Counted from the stretch's first letter, positions 32,405 to 42,059 are shown. The stretch: DNA of 64,000 nt from Cohnella sp. SGD-V74 (GCF_003001675.1 NZ_PVYW01000024.1:82771-146770), one strand, 5' to 3'. The notes: generated from the letters alone by a model not told the origin. A program made the numbers and translations.

Positions 32405-34165
32405 ATGAAAGCCCTCAACAATATCAAGCTTCGCAACAAACTGCTCATCAGCTACGGCAGCCTGATGATCTTCGCCGTCAGCTTGGTCGGGTTTCTAACG
32501 TATCATAAAATCCAATCCTACATTTACGATCAATCGAGCAAATCGTACAGCCAGACGCTCGACCAGATTGTGATGAATATCGAATATAAAATGAACACTC
32601 ATCAAGAGCTTATGCGTCCGTACATCAACAATAGTAAATTTGTTGCCGCATTAGTCACCTCCTATCAGTCTCCGGCGGATTATTCGTACCAGTATCTGGA
32701 TACGCTGCGTTCCATTTTCGAGTTGGAGACTCGTTACCCCGCCATTAAAAATATCATTATCTATAAAGACAACGATACTTTGCCGGACATCGGCACTTAT
32801 CCCGACAACCCAAGCGTGCCCGATGCGGGCCATACTGTTATTGATATGGCTTATGCCACGAAAACCGCCTGGTACAAGCGATACTTTGCCGATCTGGAGG
32901 AGGGAGATCTGGTCAGCTTAATCTCGATTTCGAACACGACGATCTGGACGATTAACGAGAGCCGGACATTGATCTCCATTATTAAGCCCATGATCTACAA
33001 TCATGACAAGCTTGCCGGCATTGCCGAGATGCAGTTGAAAGTCGACTCTATTTTGCGCGGCCAGATGTTCGGCGAACAATCGCCGAACGAACTGTTCTAT
33101 ATTCTAAATGACGAAGAGGAAGTACAATTCGTGAGCAATCCCGAACTGGCGCCAATTGCGGCCGAGAGCGATCTTGCAGACAGTCTCGTTATGAACAGCA
33201 GCCAGCCTGCAACGCTTGCCTTGAAACGAACCGACTCCTTGTCCGGCTGGAAGTATGTGCTGGAGGTTCCTCTTGATAGCCTGATGCTGAGCGCGCAATC
33301 GATCAGAAGCTTTACGATGGCCATTCTTGCCGGCAGCATCGTCATTAGCATTCTGCTTGCGTTGGCCATTGCCCGCGTGCTGACCAGAAGAATTTCACTG
33401 CTTGCGCGGCATATGGAGAGACAGGAGGATTTGACGCTCGAAATCGGTCCGTCCGTAGACGGGCGGGATGAAATCGGCATGCTGACGCGAAGCTATAACC
33501 GGATGATTAAAAGGATTCTGGAATTAATCGACCAGCTCAGAACAAGCCAGCAGCTGCAGAAGGAATCCGAAATCAAGTCGCTGCAGGCCCAGATTAATCC
33601 CCATTTTCTGTACAACACGTTAGCGACGATCAATTGGATGGCTGCAGACAACGAGTGCAAGAAAATCAGCGTTATGGTCGACAATCTCGCCACCTTCTAC
33701 AGACTTTCTCTCAATATGGGCAAGCCGTTCTTGCGGATCAGCGAAGAGGTTAAGCATATCCAAGCTTATCTGGAAATCCAGAAGGTACGATTGGAAGATA
33801 AAATTAGCGTTTCCTACGAGATCGCGGACAATATTATGCACTTTTCCACGCTTAAGCTGATTTTGCAGCCTTTCGTCGAGAATGCCATCCTGCACGGCGC
33901 CGAGCACAACATAGGCACAACCCATATTCTTATCAAAGGCAGCCTGTCCTCGGACGAGAGCAGCGTTACATTCGAAATTATAGACGACGGCGTGGGGATG
34001 AAAGCTCCCGTTCACAATCAGTATGTCAATCATGGCGGCTACGGGATTCACAATGTTCATGAGAAAATTCAGCTGCAGTACGGTCATCGCTACGGCGTCA
34101 GATTGTTCAGCGAACCTGGCGAAGGAACCCGGGTCGTCATCCAAATTCCGGCTATTGCACAATAA
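32405..34165 (+). CDS. YesM-type sensor histidine kinase
   Basis: A 586-residue kinase. Membrane helices lie at about 14-33 and 300-322, flanking an extracytoplasmic sensor of about 265 residues. A HAMP linker follows (RISLLARHMERQEDLTLEI), then the phospho-accepting His in QINPHFLYNTLATINW near residue 400 and HATPase boxes (ENAILHGAEH, DDGVGM, GYGIHNVHEKI). It faces the binding-protein gene of the importer it probably serves. Partner regulator is the gene just upstream; AAGGAGG precedes the ATG. Confidence 0.94.
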   Translation: MKALNNIKLRNKLLISYGSLMIFAVSLVGFLTYHKIQSYIYDQSSKSYSQTLDQIVMNIEYKMNTHQELMRPYINNSKFVAALVTSYQSPADYSYQYLDTLRSIFELETRYPAIKNIIIYKDNDTLPDIGTYPDNPSVPDAGHTVIDMAYATKTAWYKRYFADLEEGDLVSLISISNTTIWTINESRTLISIIKPMIYNHDKLAGIAEMQLKVDSILRGQMFGEQSPNELFYILNDEEEVQFVSNPELAPIAAESDLADSLVMNSSQPATLALKRTDSLSGWKYVLEVPLDSLMLSAQSIRSFTMAILAGSIVISILLALAIARVLTRRISLLARHMERQEDLTLEIGPSVDGRDEIGMLTRSYNRMIKRILELIDQLRTSQQLQKESEIKSLQAQINPHFLYNTLATINWMAADNECKKISVMVDNLATFYRLSLNMGKPFLRISEEVKHIQAYLEIQKVRLEDKISVSYEIADNIMHFSTLKLILQPFVENAILHGAEHNIGTTHILIKGSLSSDESSVTFEIIDDGVGMKAPVHNQYVNHGGYGIHNVHEKIQLQYGHRYGVRLFSEPGEGTRVVIQIPAIAQ

Positions 34166-34179
34166 AACGCCCGCAAGAA

Positions 34180-34216
34180 AGGCGGCGAAGCAGCGCAACG
34201 TCTGCATTCACCGCCT
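34180..34216. terminator. Hairpin between convergent kinase and binding-protein genes
   Basis: AGGCGG pairs with CCGCCT, with an inner GCAG/CTGC stem, in the 63-bp gap between two converging genes. No clear T-run is present, so a modest terminator is proposed. Confidence 0.45.
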
Positions 34217-34228
34217 GACTCCGGGACG

Positions 34229-35848
34229 TTATTTCTTCAAGTATTCATCGATCAGACGCAATTTCTCTTCCGTCACTTCCGGGGCGCCGATTTTCTTGAA
34301 ATGCTCAAGCATTTCCTTCGTGATCTTGCGCGCCTCTTCTTCCGTCTTGGCGAATACCGCTTTGGCTTGCCACTTATCGATCTCCGGCCACAGGTTCCCC
34401 CAGTGTTTGTCCCACTCGGGCCCGGTTCCGGCAGGGTTGAAGAGATTGTCGTCGACGGCAAGCCCCTCGGCCCAAGCGGACTGTGCCAGCTTAAATTCTT
34501 CTGTGCCCGGCTCCACCGTAACGGCCGGAACCACATTGAATTTCAACAAGTTGTAGGCGGTAATGCCGGTGCTCATTTCGAAAGATTTGTCTCCCTTGTC
34601 AAGCTCGGCTTTAACCTCCGGCTTAGGCTCGAATAAACCCTCTGCGTTCTTGACATAGTACTCGCCCTCTACGCCGTTCTGCAAAAGCAAGGCGCCTTCA
34701 TCCGTGGCATTCCAGTTCAAAAACTCCATGAAGCGTTCCAGATTGCGGCCGTTCTCCGCGAATTTCTTGGAAATGGCGATTCCTTCGAATCCATTGTAAT
34801 TCGCCGCTCCGTGAATCGGCATCGGAAGCCCTTCTATGCGAATCGGCGCCGACGGTACATAACGATTGTTCGCATCGCCAGCCTTCAACACGCCGTTGGC
34901 CATATCCATCGGGCCATGCGTATTAAACGTAAATCCGACACGGCCGGAGCTCAGCTTGGCTTGATACTGATCGGGCTGCTGCGTCAGAAATTCCCGATCG
35001 AGCAAGCCGTTATTGTACAGCTTGTTCATGAAGACCATGTACTCTTCAATCTGCGGATGGTTGAACCACCAATAAAGCTCTTTGTGATCCTCCGACAGGT
35101 TATACCAGTTTTTGGTCCAGGTGTACATGAAGCTCTGTCTTCCGAGATGATCGAACGTAGCCGGAATAATCGGTTTGCCGTCCACATCCGCGATTTTCTC
35201 CTTAAAGGCCATGAGTACGTTAAACAGTTCATCCGGCGTTGTCGGGGCTTCCATCCCTACTTGCTTTAACCAGTCTTCTTTGACGAAAAATCCGACAACC
35301 TTCTTGATCACGTCTGGATGGTTGGCAAAGTTGACCGGGAGCACATACATTTTTCCGTCTTTCTTATTGGCATACACCGACTCGTTATAGCTCTTGTCGC
35401 TGAATTTCAGCAGATTGGGATATTTCTCAAGCCATTCATCGAGCGGGACGATAAGCCCGGCGTCTCCCCACTTGTTCAGAATGGAGTTGCTGACCTCGTT
35501 CGTGACATAGCGGACGACGTCCGGAACATCGCCGCCGGCCAGCATCATATTCATCTGATCCGCCACTTCGCCGTTGGACATCGTTAAGCGGATGTCGATG
35601 TTCTTGTTCTCCAGCAGCCACTGACGCATCGGATTGTTCTCTTGCGGAATTTCCGTCGCCCCGATCAACAGCATGTTCACGACAAGCGGATCTTCCTTCG
35701 CAGGCGCGCTGGACTCCGGAGCAGAAGATGAGGATGAAGACGAGGACGGTGATGCCGCCTTTTCCTTATTGTTGCTGCAGGCCATAAGCGCGGTCGTCAT
35801 CAAGCCGATGACCAGAACGAGCGATATTGCTTTCCATCTCTTTCTCAC
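34229..35848 (-). CDS. Sugar ABC transporter substrate-binding lipoprotein
   Basis: A 539-residue lipoprotein: signal peptide with lipobox ALMACSNN (Cys near residue 24), a poly-Ser linker (SSSSSSSSAPESSAPA), then a binding-protein fold of the large oligosaccharide type (GGDVPDVVRYV, LDEWLEKYPNLLKFSDKSYN, FFVKEDWLKQVGMEAPTTPD). The third gene of the importer operon, after two permeases and a hairpin. The ligand is probably an oligosaccharide released by the adjacent mannosidase-type enzymes or their surface partner; this is inference. Confidence 0.94.
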   Translation of the reverse strand: MRKRWKAISLVLVIGLMTTALMACSNNKEKAASPSSSSSSSSAPESSAPAKEDPLVVNMLLIGATEIPQENNPMRQWLLENKNIDIRLTMSNGEVADQMNMMLAGGDVPDVVRYVTNEVSNSILNKWGDAGLIVPLDEWLEKYPNLLKFSDKSYNESVYANKKDGKMYVLPVNFANHPDVIKKVVGFFVKEDWLKQVGMEAPTTPDELFNVLMAFKEKIADVDGKPIIPATFDHLGRQSFMYTWTKNWYNLSEDHKELYWWFNHPQIEEYMVFMNKLYNNGLLDREFLTQQPDQYQAKLSSGRVGFTFNTHGPMDMANGVLKAGDANNRYVPSAPIRIEGLPMPIHGAANYNGFEGIAISKKFAENGRNLERFMEFLNWNATDEGALLLQNGVEGEYYVKNAEGLFEPKPEVKAELDKGDKSFEMSTGITAYNLLKFNVVPAVTVEPGTEEFKLAQSAWAEGLAVDDNLFNPAGTGPEWDKHWGNLWPEIDKWQAKAVFAKTEEEARKITKEMLEHFKKIGAPEVTEEKLRLIDEYLKK

Positions 35849-35891
35849 TGTAAAACCACCTTTTTGTATTTTTGTATATTATCACGGTTCC

Positions 35892-35919
35892 CTAGGGCGT
35901 GTTTGCAAACCCGCCCTAG
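35892..35919 (-). terminator. Near-perfect hairpin overlapping the permease stop codon
   Basis: CTAGGGCG and CGCCCTAG flank the palindrome GTTTGCAAAC, giving a 28-nt inverted repeat with a single mismatch. It includes the stop codon of the upstream permease and lies 43 bp before the binding-protein start. It may protect the binding-protein mRNA from 5' decay or partly terminate. Confidence 0.5.
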
Positions 35920-36803
35920 CCTTTCAAAGAACCGATAATAACGCCTTTGACGAAATACTTTTGCAGAAACGGATAGACGCACATAATGGGCATCACGACG
36001 ACGACCAGGGTCGCCATTTTAATGGATTGGGGCGTGACCGTTTTTCTCGTCTCGCTTACGAGATCGACCATTCCGAACGAGGCCCCCTTGTTCGAACGGG
36101 TTAGATCCAGTATTTTCATCAGCAGCGATTGCATCGGAATCAGATCTTGCTTCGTCACATAGAGCGTGGCCATCATATAATCGTTCCAGTGGCCAACGGC
36201 CGAGAATAAGCCCATGGTAGCGAAGATAGGCAAGCTGAGCGGAAATGCGATTTTGGCATAAACCGTCAAATCATTGGCTCCGTCGATCATCGCGGATTCC
36301 TCCAATTCGGCGGGGAGCGCTCTGAAGAAAGAACGAAAGATAAAGACGGAAGAAGCGCTGTACAACAGAGGAACCACGTAAACCCAGAAGCTGTTAAGCA
36401 AACCGAGCGACTTGAACAGCAAATACGTAGGGATCAACCCTCCGCTGAAAAACATCGTAATAATCAGCATCATGTTAATCGCTTTTCTTCCTCTCAGCCT
36501 GTTCTTGGACAAGCCGTAAGCCAACAGCGAAACGAGCAGTATCGAAAGAATCGAGCCGATCAGCGTCCTCCCGATCGTAATCGTATAAGCATCCAGAATG
36601 TCGCTTCGCACAAAAATCGTTTTGTAATTGTCCAAAGTAAACGCCCGGGGCCAGAAGTGAATCCCTCCTCGGGAGCTGTCGTAGCCTTCGTTGAAGGACA
36701 AAGCGACGATGCGCCAGAACGGATAGACGAACAGAAAGGACAGCGCGGTCAGAAATAAATAATTCAACCCTTGAAAAATTTTCTCTCCACGGGATATGAT
36801 CAT
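35916..36803 (-). CDS. Carbohydrate ABC transporter permease, YtcP/LplC type
   Basis: A 295-residue permease with about six membrane helices, the EAA loop ELEESAMIDGANDLTVYAKI near residue 175, and the family-typical end YPFLQKYFVKGVIIGSLKG. It is 19 bp downstream of the LplB-type gene and forms the heterodimeric channel with it. Confidence 0.94.
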   Translation of the reverse strand: MIISRGEKIFQGLNYLFLTALSFLFVYPFWRIVALSFNEGYDSSRGGIHFWPRAFTLDNYKTIFVRSDILDAYTITIGRTLIGSILSILLVSLLAYGLSKNRLRGRKAINMMLIITMFFSGGLIPTYLLFKSLGLLNSFWVYVVPLLYSASSVFIFRSFFRALPAELEESAMIDGANDLTVYAKIAFPLSLPIFATMGLFSAVGHWNDYMMATLYVTKQDLIPMQSLLMKILDLTRSNKGASFGMVDLVSETRKTVTPQSIKMATLVVVVMPIMCVYPFLQKYFVKGVIIGSLKG

Positions 36804-36822
36804 GGCGTTCCCCTTCCCTTTT

Positions 36823-37767
36823 TCAGAAAATCCCGTCTTCTCCTAGTTTCTTCACCAGAAAGTTCACCGCGAACAGAGCCATCATGCCGATAATCGATTT
36901 GAATACGCCTACGGCAGTAGCCAGCTCGTACTGGGCCCGGAATATGCCCATCTTCATCACATACGTATCGATGATCTCCGCTTTATCCAGCACCATGGAA
37001 TTCTGGAAAACATACACCTGTTCGAAGCCCGCATCCAGAATGCCCGCCATATTCAGAATGAACAAGAGAATAATCGTCGGGCGAATCGCCGGGAGCGTAA
37101 TGTGCCAGATTTGTCTTAACCGGTTCGCTCCGTCTATGACGGCCGATTCGTATTGATCCGTATTGACGGATACGATGGAAGCCAGATAAATGATCGTGCC
37201 GAAGCCGATCCCTTTCCAAATATCCGAAGCGACGACCATTCCCCAGAACAAGTCCGGATTGCCGAACCAGAAGATCGGCTCCTTGATTAACCCTAACGAG
37301 ACAAGCAGATTGTTGACAACTCCGCCATCCGTACTAAACAGCTCGTACCAGATGCCTGCCACGACGACCCAGGATACGAAGAACGGCAAGTAGGAGATCG
37401 TCTGAGTCACTCTCTTGAACACGCGATTGCGTACTTCATTTAACAAAATAGCCAAAATGATCGGCGCCGGAAACCCGAACAGCATCTTAAGCAGGCTGAT
37501 CGCAATGCTGTTCGTCAGAATGACTTGAAAGTTGGGGCTGTTAAAAAACTCCTTAAAGTTCGCAAGTCCAACCCATTCGCTTGCAAACACGCCCTGGAGG
37601 ATGTCGTAATCTTTGAAGGCAATCAACACCCCGTACATCGGCTGATAACAGAAAATCAGAAACCAGATCACCCCGGGAACGACGAACAGATAGAGGTACC
37701 TGTTGTTCCACAGCTCTCTGCGTAACGAAGTTTGATTTAAGCGCTTACGTTCCAGCTTCTCTTCCAT
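36823..37767 (-). CDS. Carbohydrate ABC transporter permease, LplB type
   Basis: A 314-residue permease (YLFVVPGVIWFLIFCYQP first helix at about 26-46, IAFKDYDILQGVFASEWVG, EAA loop TDQYESAVIDGANRLRQIWH). It is the first gene of the importer operon; AAGGAGGAAGAG precedes the ATG. Its promoter carries two heptamer half-sites and a cre-like site. No ATPase gene is present in the operon. Confidence 0.94.
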   Translation of the reverse strand: MEEKLERKRLNQTSLRRELWNNRYLYLFVVPGVIWFLIFCYQPMYGVLIAFKDYDILQGVFASEWVGLANFKEFFNSPNFQVILTNSIAISLLKMLFGFPAPIILAILLNEVRNRVFKRVTQTISYLPFFVSWVVVAGIWYELFSTDGGVVNNLLVSLGLIKEPIFWFGNPDLFWGMVVASDIWKGIGFGTIIYLASIVSVNTDQYESAVIDGANRLRQIWHITLPAIRPTIILLFILNMAGILDAGFEQVYVFQNSMVLDKAEIIDTYVMKMGIFRAQYELATAVGVFKSIIGMMALFAVNFLVKKLGEDGIF

Positions 37768-37816
37768 CTCTTCCTCCTTGCTTCTCTATACTCTGTCTCG
37801 TTGGTTGGCTATTTTC

Positions 37817-37878
37817 ATTATAGAATGTAAGCGCTAAATCGATAATTCAGTATCCTACGGGAAGTATTAAGTATTCTA
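37817..37878 (-). promoter_or_regulatory. Importer promoter with tandem 21-bp-spaced activator half-sites
   Basis: On the minus strand TAGAATACT (half-site 37872-37878) and TAGGATACT (half-site 37851-37857) are 21 bp apart; a gap of exactly 28 bp then leads to a perfect -10 box TATAAT (37817-37822). There is no good -35. This is the layout expected for an AraC-type activator contacting RNA polymerase. The same spacing is found before 49256. Confidence 0.7.
37826..37839. promoter_or_regulatory. cre-like site inside the importer promoter
   Basis: TGTAAGCGCTAAAT matches the CcpA cre consensus except at one of the last positions. It lies between the -10 box and the proximal activator half-site, so CcpA binding would block polymerase. 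Confidence 0.45.
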
Positions 37879-37885
37879 TCGAAGT

Positions 37886-38175
37886 GGGGGCTGCCGCATA
37901 ATGTATCTCCCTCCACCTCCCGGCGGGGCTCCAAGCCGACTGAGTCGGGCTGGAGCGGCAGACGGCGGGTCGGCGGGGCTCCAAGCCGACTGAGTCGGGC
38001 TGGAGCGGCAAACGGCGGGTCGGCGGGGCTGCAAGCCGACTGAGTCGGGCTGCAGCGGCAAACGCCGGGTCGGCGGGGCTGCAAGCCGACTGAGTCGGGC
38101 TGGAGCGGCAGACGGCGGGTCGGCGGGGCTGCAAGCCGACTGGGGAGGCTTGCAGCCTCTGCTTATGGAGCCCCC
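37886..38175. repeat. 50-bp tandem hairpin array with inverted outer ends
   Basis: Four full 50-bp units start at 37921, 37971, 38021 and 38071, with a partial fifth at 38121. Each unit contains a hairpin of the form GCTCCA-GCCGACT / AGTCGG-CTGGAGC. In unit 3 both arms change together (CTCCA/TGGAG becomes CTGCA/TGCAG). The array is flanked by GGGGGCTGCCGCATAA (37886-37901) and an inverted partner TTATGGAGCCCCC (38163-38175). It lies past the GH172 stop codon and upstream of the importer promoter. The period is not a multiple of three, so it is not coding. Confidence 0.85.
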
Positions 38176-38187
38176 TTGACGTGTTCG

Positions 38188-39288
38188 CTAGCGGGGCCAA
38201 CGAGCTGCCGCGCTCGGCAATACCGGAAACGGGCCATGAGGCTCCGTCTGATACCAATAAGCGACGGAGGTAATGTCGTCGACGCGCTCATACAATCTCA
38301 GACCGTCGTTGCCAATCTTCTGCACGGTCACTCGCAATTGCTGCTCAAACAAGATTGGATCGGCGATATGCCAGCGGTATAAACCGTGCATCGGCACGCT
38401 GTCAGGCGAAGTGTACTCGCTCATCGTCTTATCGATGGTCGCATAGTAGGGATAGCCGAGATACGGCGTGTTATAGATTTGCTCGACGCGCATGCCGTTT
38501 TCGACCTCCGTGAACCCCCACGCCCCGCCGAAGTAGTCTTCGACGCCGGTACCGCAGATCGTCGGATACTCCGTATCGCCATCCATGTAAAACTTGACTT
38601 CTCCCTCGCCCCACCAATACCGGCCGAGCGCAGTCCAAGCCAGAAAAGTGCCGACATATTTCCCTCTTCCGCGAACATTATCGATAATCGTGAAGTCATT
38701 GCCTGGCGTAAAATCGTGCTCTCTTCTCCATTGCGCATGGAAGTAGCCGGTATCTTCGGGCAGCTCGTCAACGAGCATATAATTGATTTGATAGAAGAAC
38801 ATCAGCTCGGCGGCATGCTCGCTTTCAATGGTGATGACAGCCTTCCGGCGAAAAGGCATCGGGAAATAGCAGTTCATCCCGCCTACCGGGTTCACGACGA
38901 TCGGCAAAGAATTGACATCGTACCTGGCTCCGAATCCGTTGCAGAAAAAATCGCCAAGCGGCGCTTCGACCGATGGAGTCTCCTCATCGTCCCAGTACAT
39001 GCGAATCACCAGATCGCAGGGCGCATAGTACCCTTTGGCGGTTTTCTGCGGAAAGGTCATCCACATGCTTTGAATGACGCCAGGCCCGTCAATTTCTGCA
39101 ATCGTGACGCGCTCGCCCGGCTTTAGAATAAGACATGGCCTTCCTTTGCGGCCCGCGCCAAGACCGCTTGCTTCCTTCCCTCCGTTGCCCGGCGCTCCGG
39201 TCGGATTTTCCGCGCTGATCGAACGGGAACGGCCTTTAGGCAAATAGGCGATCGAATCCAGACTAAATCCGTTGTATTCGGTTGACAT
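38188..39288 (-). CDS. GH172 (DUF2961) glycoside hydrolase
   Basis: A 366-residue cytoplasmic protein of the DUF2961 family, now GH172: GPGVIQSMWMTFPQK, LVIRMYWDDEETPSVEAPLG, DFFCNGFGARYDVNSLP, GGMNCYFPMPFRRKAVITIE, ICGTGVEDYFGGAWGF. Characterised GH172 members act on fructofuranosidic or D-arabinofuranosidic linkages, which is established for only a few enzymes; the substrate here is open. No signal peptide. It is the last gene of the operon with two GH38 enzymes and the GxGYxYP-type surface protein, ending at the hairpin array. Confidence 0.9.
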   Translation of the reverse strand: MSTEYNGFSLDSIAYLPKGRSRSISAENPTGAPGNGGKEASGLGAGRKGRPCLILKPGERVTIAEIDGPGVIQSMWMTFPQKTAKGYYAPCDLVIRMYWDDEETPSVEAPLGDFFCNGFGARYDVNSLPIVVNPVGGMNCYFPMPFRRKAVITIESEHAAELMFFYQINYMLVDELPEDTGYFHAQWRREHDFTPGNDFTIIDNVRGRGKYVGTFLAWTALGRYWWGEGEVKFYMDGDTEYPTICGTGVEDYFGGAWGFTEVENGMRVEQIYNTPYLGYPYYATIDKTMSEYTSPDSVPMHGLYRWHIADPILFEQQLRVTVQKIGNDGLRLYERVDDITSVAYWYQTEPHGPFPVLPSAAARWPR

Positions 39289-39378
39289 TGTATTCCCCCT
39301 GAGTAAACTCCAAATCGTCCTTGTCCGGTAACGAAGATTAGGCCCTATGCGATTCAGCCTGAACCGATCGCTGCAAGC

Positions 39379-42054
39379 TCAAAGCCGGTACGTGGCAAAC
39401 TTCTTGGCCGCCAGTTCGGTGACGAGAGTGTCATCCCTGACAGCGATCGTTTCCAGCGGCTCTTCCAAAAGGTTGGTCTTCGTCGCTTCGTCGGACAGCC
39501 CCGGCGCCGAGAGCTTGACTTGAACTGCAGACTCCTCGACATTGTATAGCCGGACAACCGGCGCTTGCCCGTCTTCCGCCCATTTCAGCGCAGAGATCAT
39601 CACATCGCCTTCGAGCTGGATTATGCTGCCGCTGGCCGGAAGCGCCGGCTTATGCGCATTCGGGTCGAGCAGCTTGAACAAGCCGCTGTGCTGCGTATCC
39701 TGAACCCATGTACGCCCCTTGTTCCACTTGTCCTGATCGATCGGGGACAGCTTCGTGCGAACGCCCTGATGGTAACGTTCGGCCTCCTGATACAGCGTTG
39801 TCGCGGACTCGTCGGAGAACGGCCTTACCGCAAGCTCGACGATCTGCCGGCCCGGACATTGCGCCTTCGGCTGAACATCGATCTCCGCATACACTTCCTC
39901 GCGCAAATATATCGTTTCTACGCCGCGCAGCAACGTAACAGCCGCCGTCTTCCCTTCATCCAGCATTTCATAATCGTGCAGTCCCTTCGCGAATATCGCG
40001 GTCCCGCCGGACGCATACACGGGCGCAAACCACTCCCAGAACGCCTGCGAATTCGCATCGCGCTCCCACTCCCGGCCGCTGTCCCAGCTGCGCTTCACCA
40101 CATCGAGCTGTCCTCCCGCCAGCACATGAAGCGCCTGCGACGGACCCGGAAACAACAGCCGGACGCGATGGTCTTTGGCCTGATTGTCCATCTCGACCTT
40201 CAGATTGACTTGCGCCGCATCCGCATCCAGCCGCAGCGTTACCCGGAACGAGCATGGAACCTTGTCGGCCAACCTGCTCTTCCTCGTATGATCCAGACTG
40301 GCCGGCAGATGCCACGTAAACCGATAGGCGCATTCCTGATACAGTTCATTGGCAATCATCGCCTCGATCTCGACGGGATCATTCCAGACCGAGTGCGTCT
40401 CATCCGCAACTTCCTTATACACGTATAAATCTCCGCAGTCGCCGGACTCCTGAATTTGCCCCTGGTTGCGCAGCCATACTCCCGTTCTCTTGTTGAAAAT
40501 ATGGAAGGTGCCGTTCGGCTGGATCTCCACTCTAAGCAGCCGATTCTCCAGCGCCATCGTCGAAAAATCTACAGCATCCCTGACCTGGTTTCCTATCTGA
40601 TGCTGACGAATGCGATAGGTTGCATAACCCAGCGCCGGAACGCGCGGCTGCCATTCGATATCGTAACGTCTCACCGCCATCATTCCCGGCAGATTGATCG
40701 GACTCAGCACAGGAATACGGCTTGGTCGCTCCGACACGATGCGATACGGAATTGATTGCCCTTGTTCATCCTCAATGCTGAACGATTGAACGTCATCCTC
40801 TTCCAGAAAATAAACGGCTGTGGCCACAACGGATGACGCTGCCAACTGGGAGGAATTGACCACGAGCAGCTTCTGGTCGGTTTCGCCGAATAATTGTCCG
40901 GAAACCTGTCGGGCCAGCACCGTCAATTTTCGATCGATTACCTCCTCCGCCAGTTCCTTCACCCGCTGATAGCGATCCATCATCTGATCGTGAACGGCAT
41001 CCTGACTGCAGCCGCATATGCTGTCGTGCGGATGGTTCGCCATATACTGCTTCCAGACGTACCGGATCGTCTCGGTGTCGCAGGCATCCAGGTCCAGCAT
41101 CGCACACCATACGGACAGCGGCTCCAGCCATTTCTCGATCAGATCATGAACGTGCACGTTGGCTTGCTTCACATAAATCCGGCTCGACAACGTTCCGGCC
41201 AGAATGCTGTACTCGAACGCTTCGCGCAGCTCCCCTGCTACAACCGGGTAAGTCCCTTCCGGCTGGCTGTCCATATACGCCTGAACGTGCTGCACATAGC
41301 TCGGAAGCGTAGTATGCACGACCTCAATTTCTTCCCCGTACAGCCTGCGGAGCTGCTCCAGCACTTCGGGCAAATCCTCTTGAGCTTCGAGATGATCGAC
41401 CCCGTTCATCATCGGATAATGCGGCGTCGGATTGACCGCTTCTTCGCGCCGGCGAATGACATCGAACACCGATTTAAGCTGGTCGGCATCGCTTGGCAGC
41501 CGCTGAGCGCTGTTGTACCAATGATAGAGCAGCAGGCCGGTTACCTCGGAACCATCCGGAGACTGCCAGTGGAAGCAAGGGCTGCCGTGCTTCTGCACAT
41601 CATAGCCGCGCCCGAATACGCAGTTATCGATGCCGATGTCATTGAAAATCTGCGGCATCTGCCCGATGAGTCCGAAATGGTCCGGCAAGTAGCCGACCTT
41701 CATCTCGCCGCCAAGCTGGCGGGCTGTGCGAATTCCTTCTATTAAATTGCGCAGCGTCGATTCGGCGCTCGTCAAATACAGATCGTTCTGCTCGTACCAA
41801 GGCCCGATCAAAATTCGCCCTTCCCGGATATAGTGTTCCAGACGTTCCCTCTGCCCGGGGCGGAGCGCATAATAGTCTTCCAGCACAATCGTCTGCCCGT
41901 CCAGATGGAAGGACTTGAATTCGGGATCGCGATCCAGCAGATCAAGCAGCTTGTCGATCAGATGGACCAGACGATAACGGAACTGCTCGAACGTCAAGTA
42001 CCATTCCCGGTCCCAGTGCGTATGCGCGATAAAATGATAGGTTTTCTTATTCAT
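39379..42054 (-). CDS. Glycoside hydrolase family 38 alpha-mannosidase
   Basis: An 891-residue cytoplasmic GH38 enzyme. The zinc-binding signature AHTHWDREWY is at residues 10-19; the presumed nucleophile Asp is in GYLPDHFGLIGQMPQIF near residue 124; NHPHDSICGCSQDAVHDQM near 340 is strongly conserved in bacterial GH38. The rest is the usual beta-rich half. These metal-dependent retaining enzymes remove alpha-mannose from oligosaccharides. The start codon lies 5 bp after the stop codon of the second GH38 gene. The two paralogues share domain order but are clearly diverged, suggesting different linkage preferences. Confidence 0.94.
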   Translation of the reverse strand: MNKKTYHFIAHTHWDREWYLTFEQFRYRLVHLIDKLLDLLDRDPEFKSFHLDGQTIVLEDYYALRPGQRERLEHYIREGRILIGPWYEQNDLYLTSAESTLRNLIEGIRTARQLGGEMKVGYLPDHFGLIGQMPQIFNDIGIDNCVFGRGYDVQKHGSPCFHWQSPDGSEVTGLLLYHWYNSAQRLPSDADQLKSVFDVIRRREEAVNPTPHYPMMNGVDHLEAQEDLPEVLEQLRRLYGEEIEVVHTTLPSYVQHVQAYMDSQPEGTYPVVAGELREAFEYSILAGTLSSRIYVKQANVHVHDLIEKWLEPLSVWCAMLDLDACDTETIRYVWKQYMANHPHDSICGCSQDAVHDQMMDRYQRVKELAEEVIDRKLTVLARQVSGQLFGETDQKLLVVNSSQLAASSVVATAVYFLEEDDVQSFSIEDEQGQSIPYRIVSERPSRIPVLSPINLPGMMAVRRYDIEWQPRVPALGYATYRIRQHQIGNQVRDAVDFSTMALENRLLRVEIQPNGTFHIFNKRTGVWLRNQGQIQESGDCGDLYVYKEVADETHSVWNDPVEIEAMIANELYQECAYRFTWHLPASLDHTRKSRLADKVPCSFRVTLRLDADAAQVNLKVEMDNQAKDHRVRLLFPGPSQALHVLAGGQLDVVKRSWDSGREWERDANSQAFWEWFAPVYASGGTAIFAKGLHDYEMLDEGKTAAVTLLRGVETIYLREEVYAEIDVQPKAQCPGRQIVELAVRPFSDESATTLYQEAERYHQGVRTKLSPIDQDKWNKGRTWVQDTQHSGLFKLLDPNAHKPALPASGSIIQLEGDVMISALKWAEDGQAPVVRLYNVEESAVQVKLSAPGLSDEATKTNLLEEPLETIAVRDDTLVTELAAKKFATYRL

Positions 42055-42059
42055 GGGCC

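Noticed and set aside
37921..38142. CRISPR array
   Set aside because: The units are directly adjacent without unique spacers and no cas genes are near.
37847..38257. Open frames of 60-136 codons across the tandem 50-bp array
   Set aside because: The repeat period is not a multiple of three, there is no ribosome site, and the peptide changes frame register in each unit; the openness comes from base composition.
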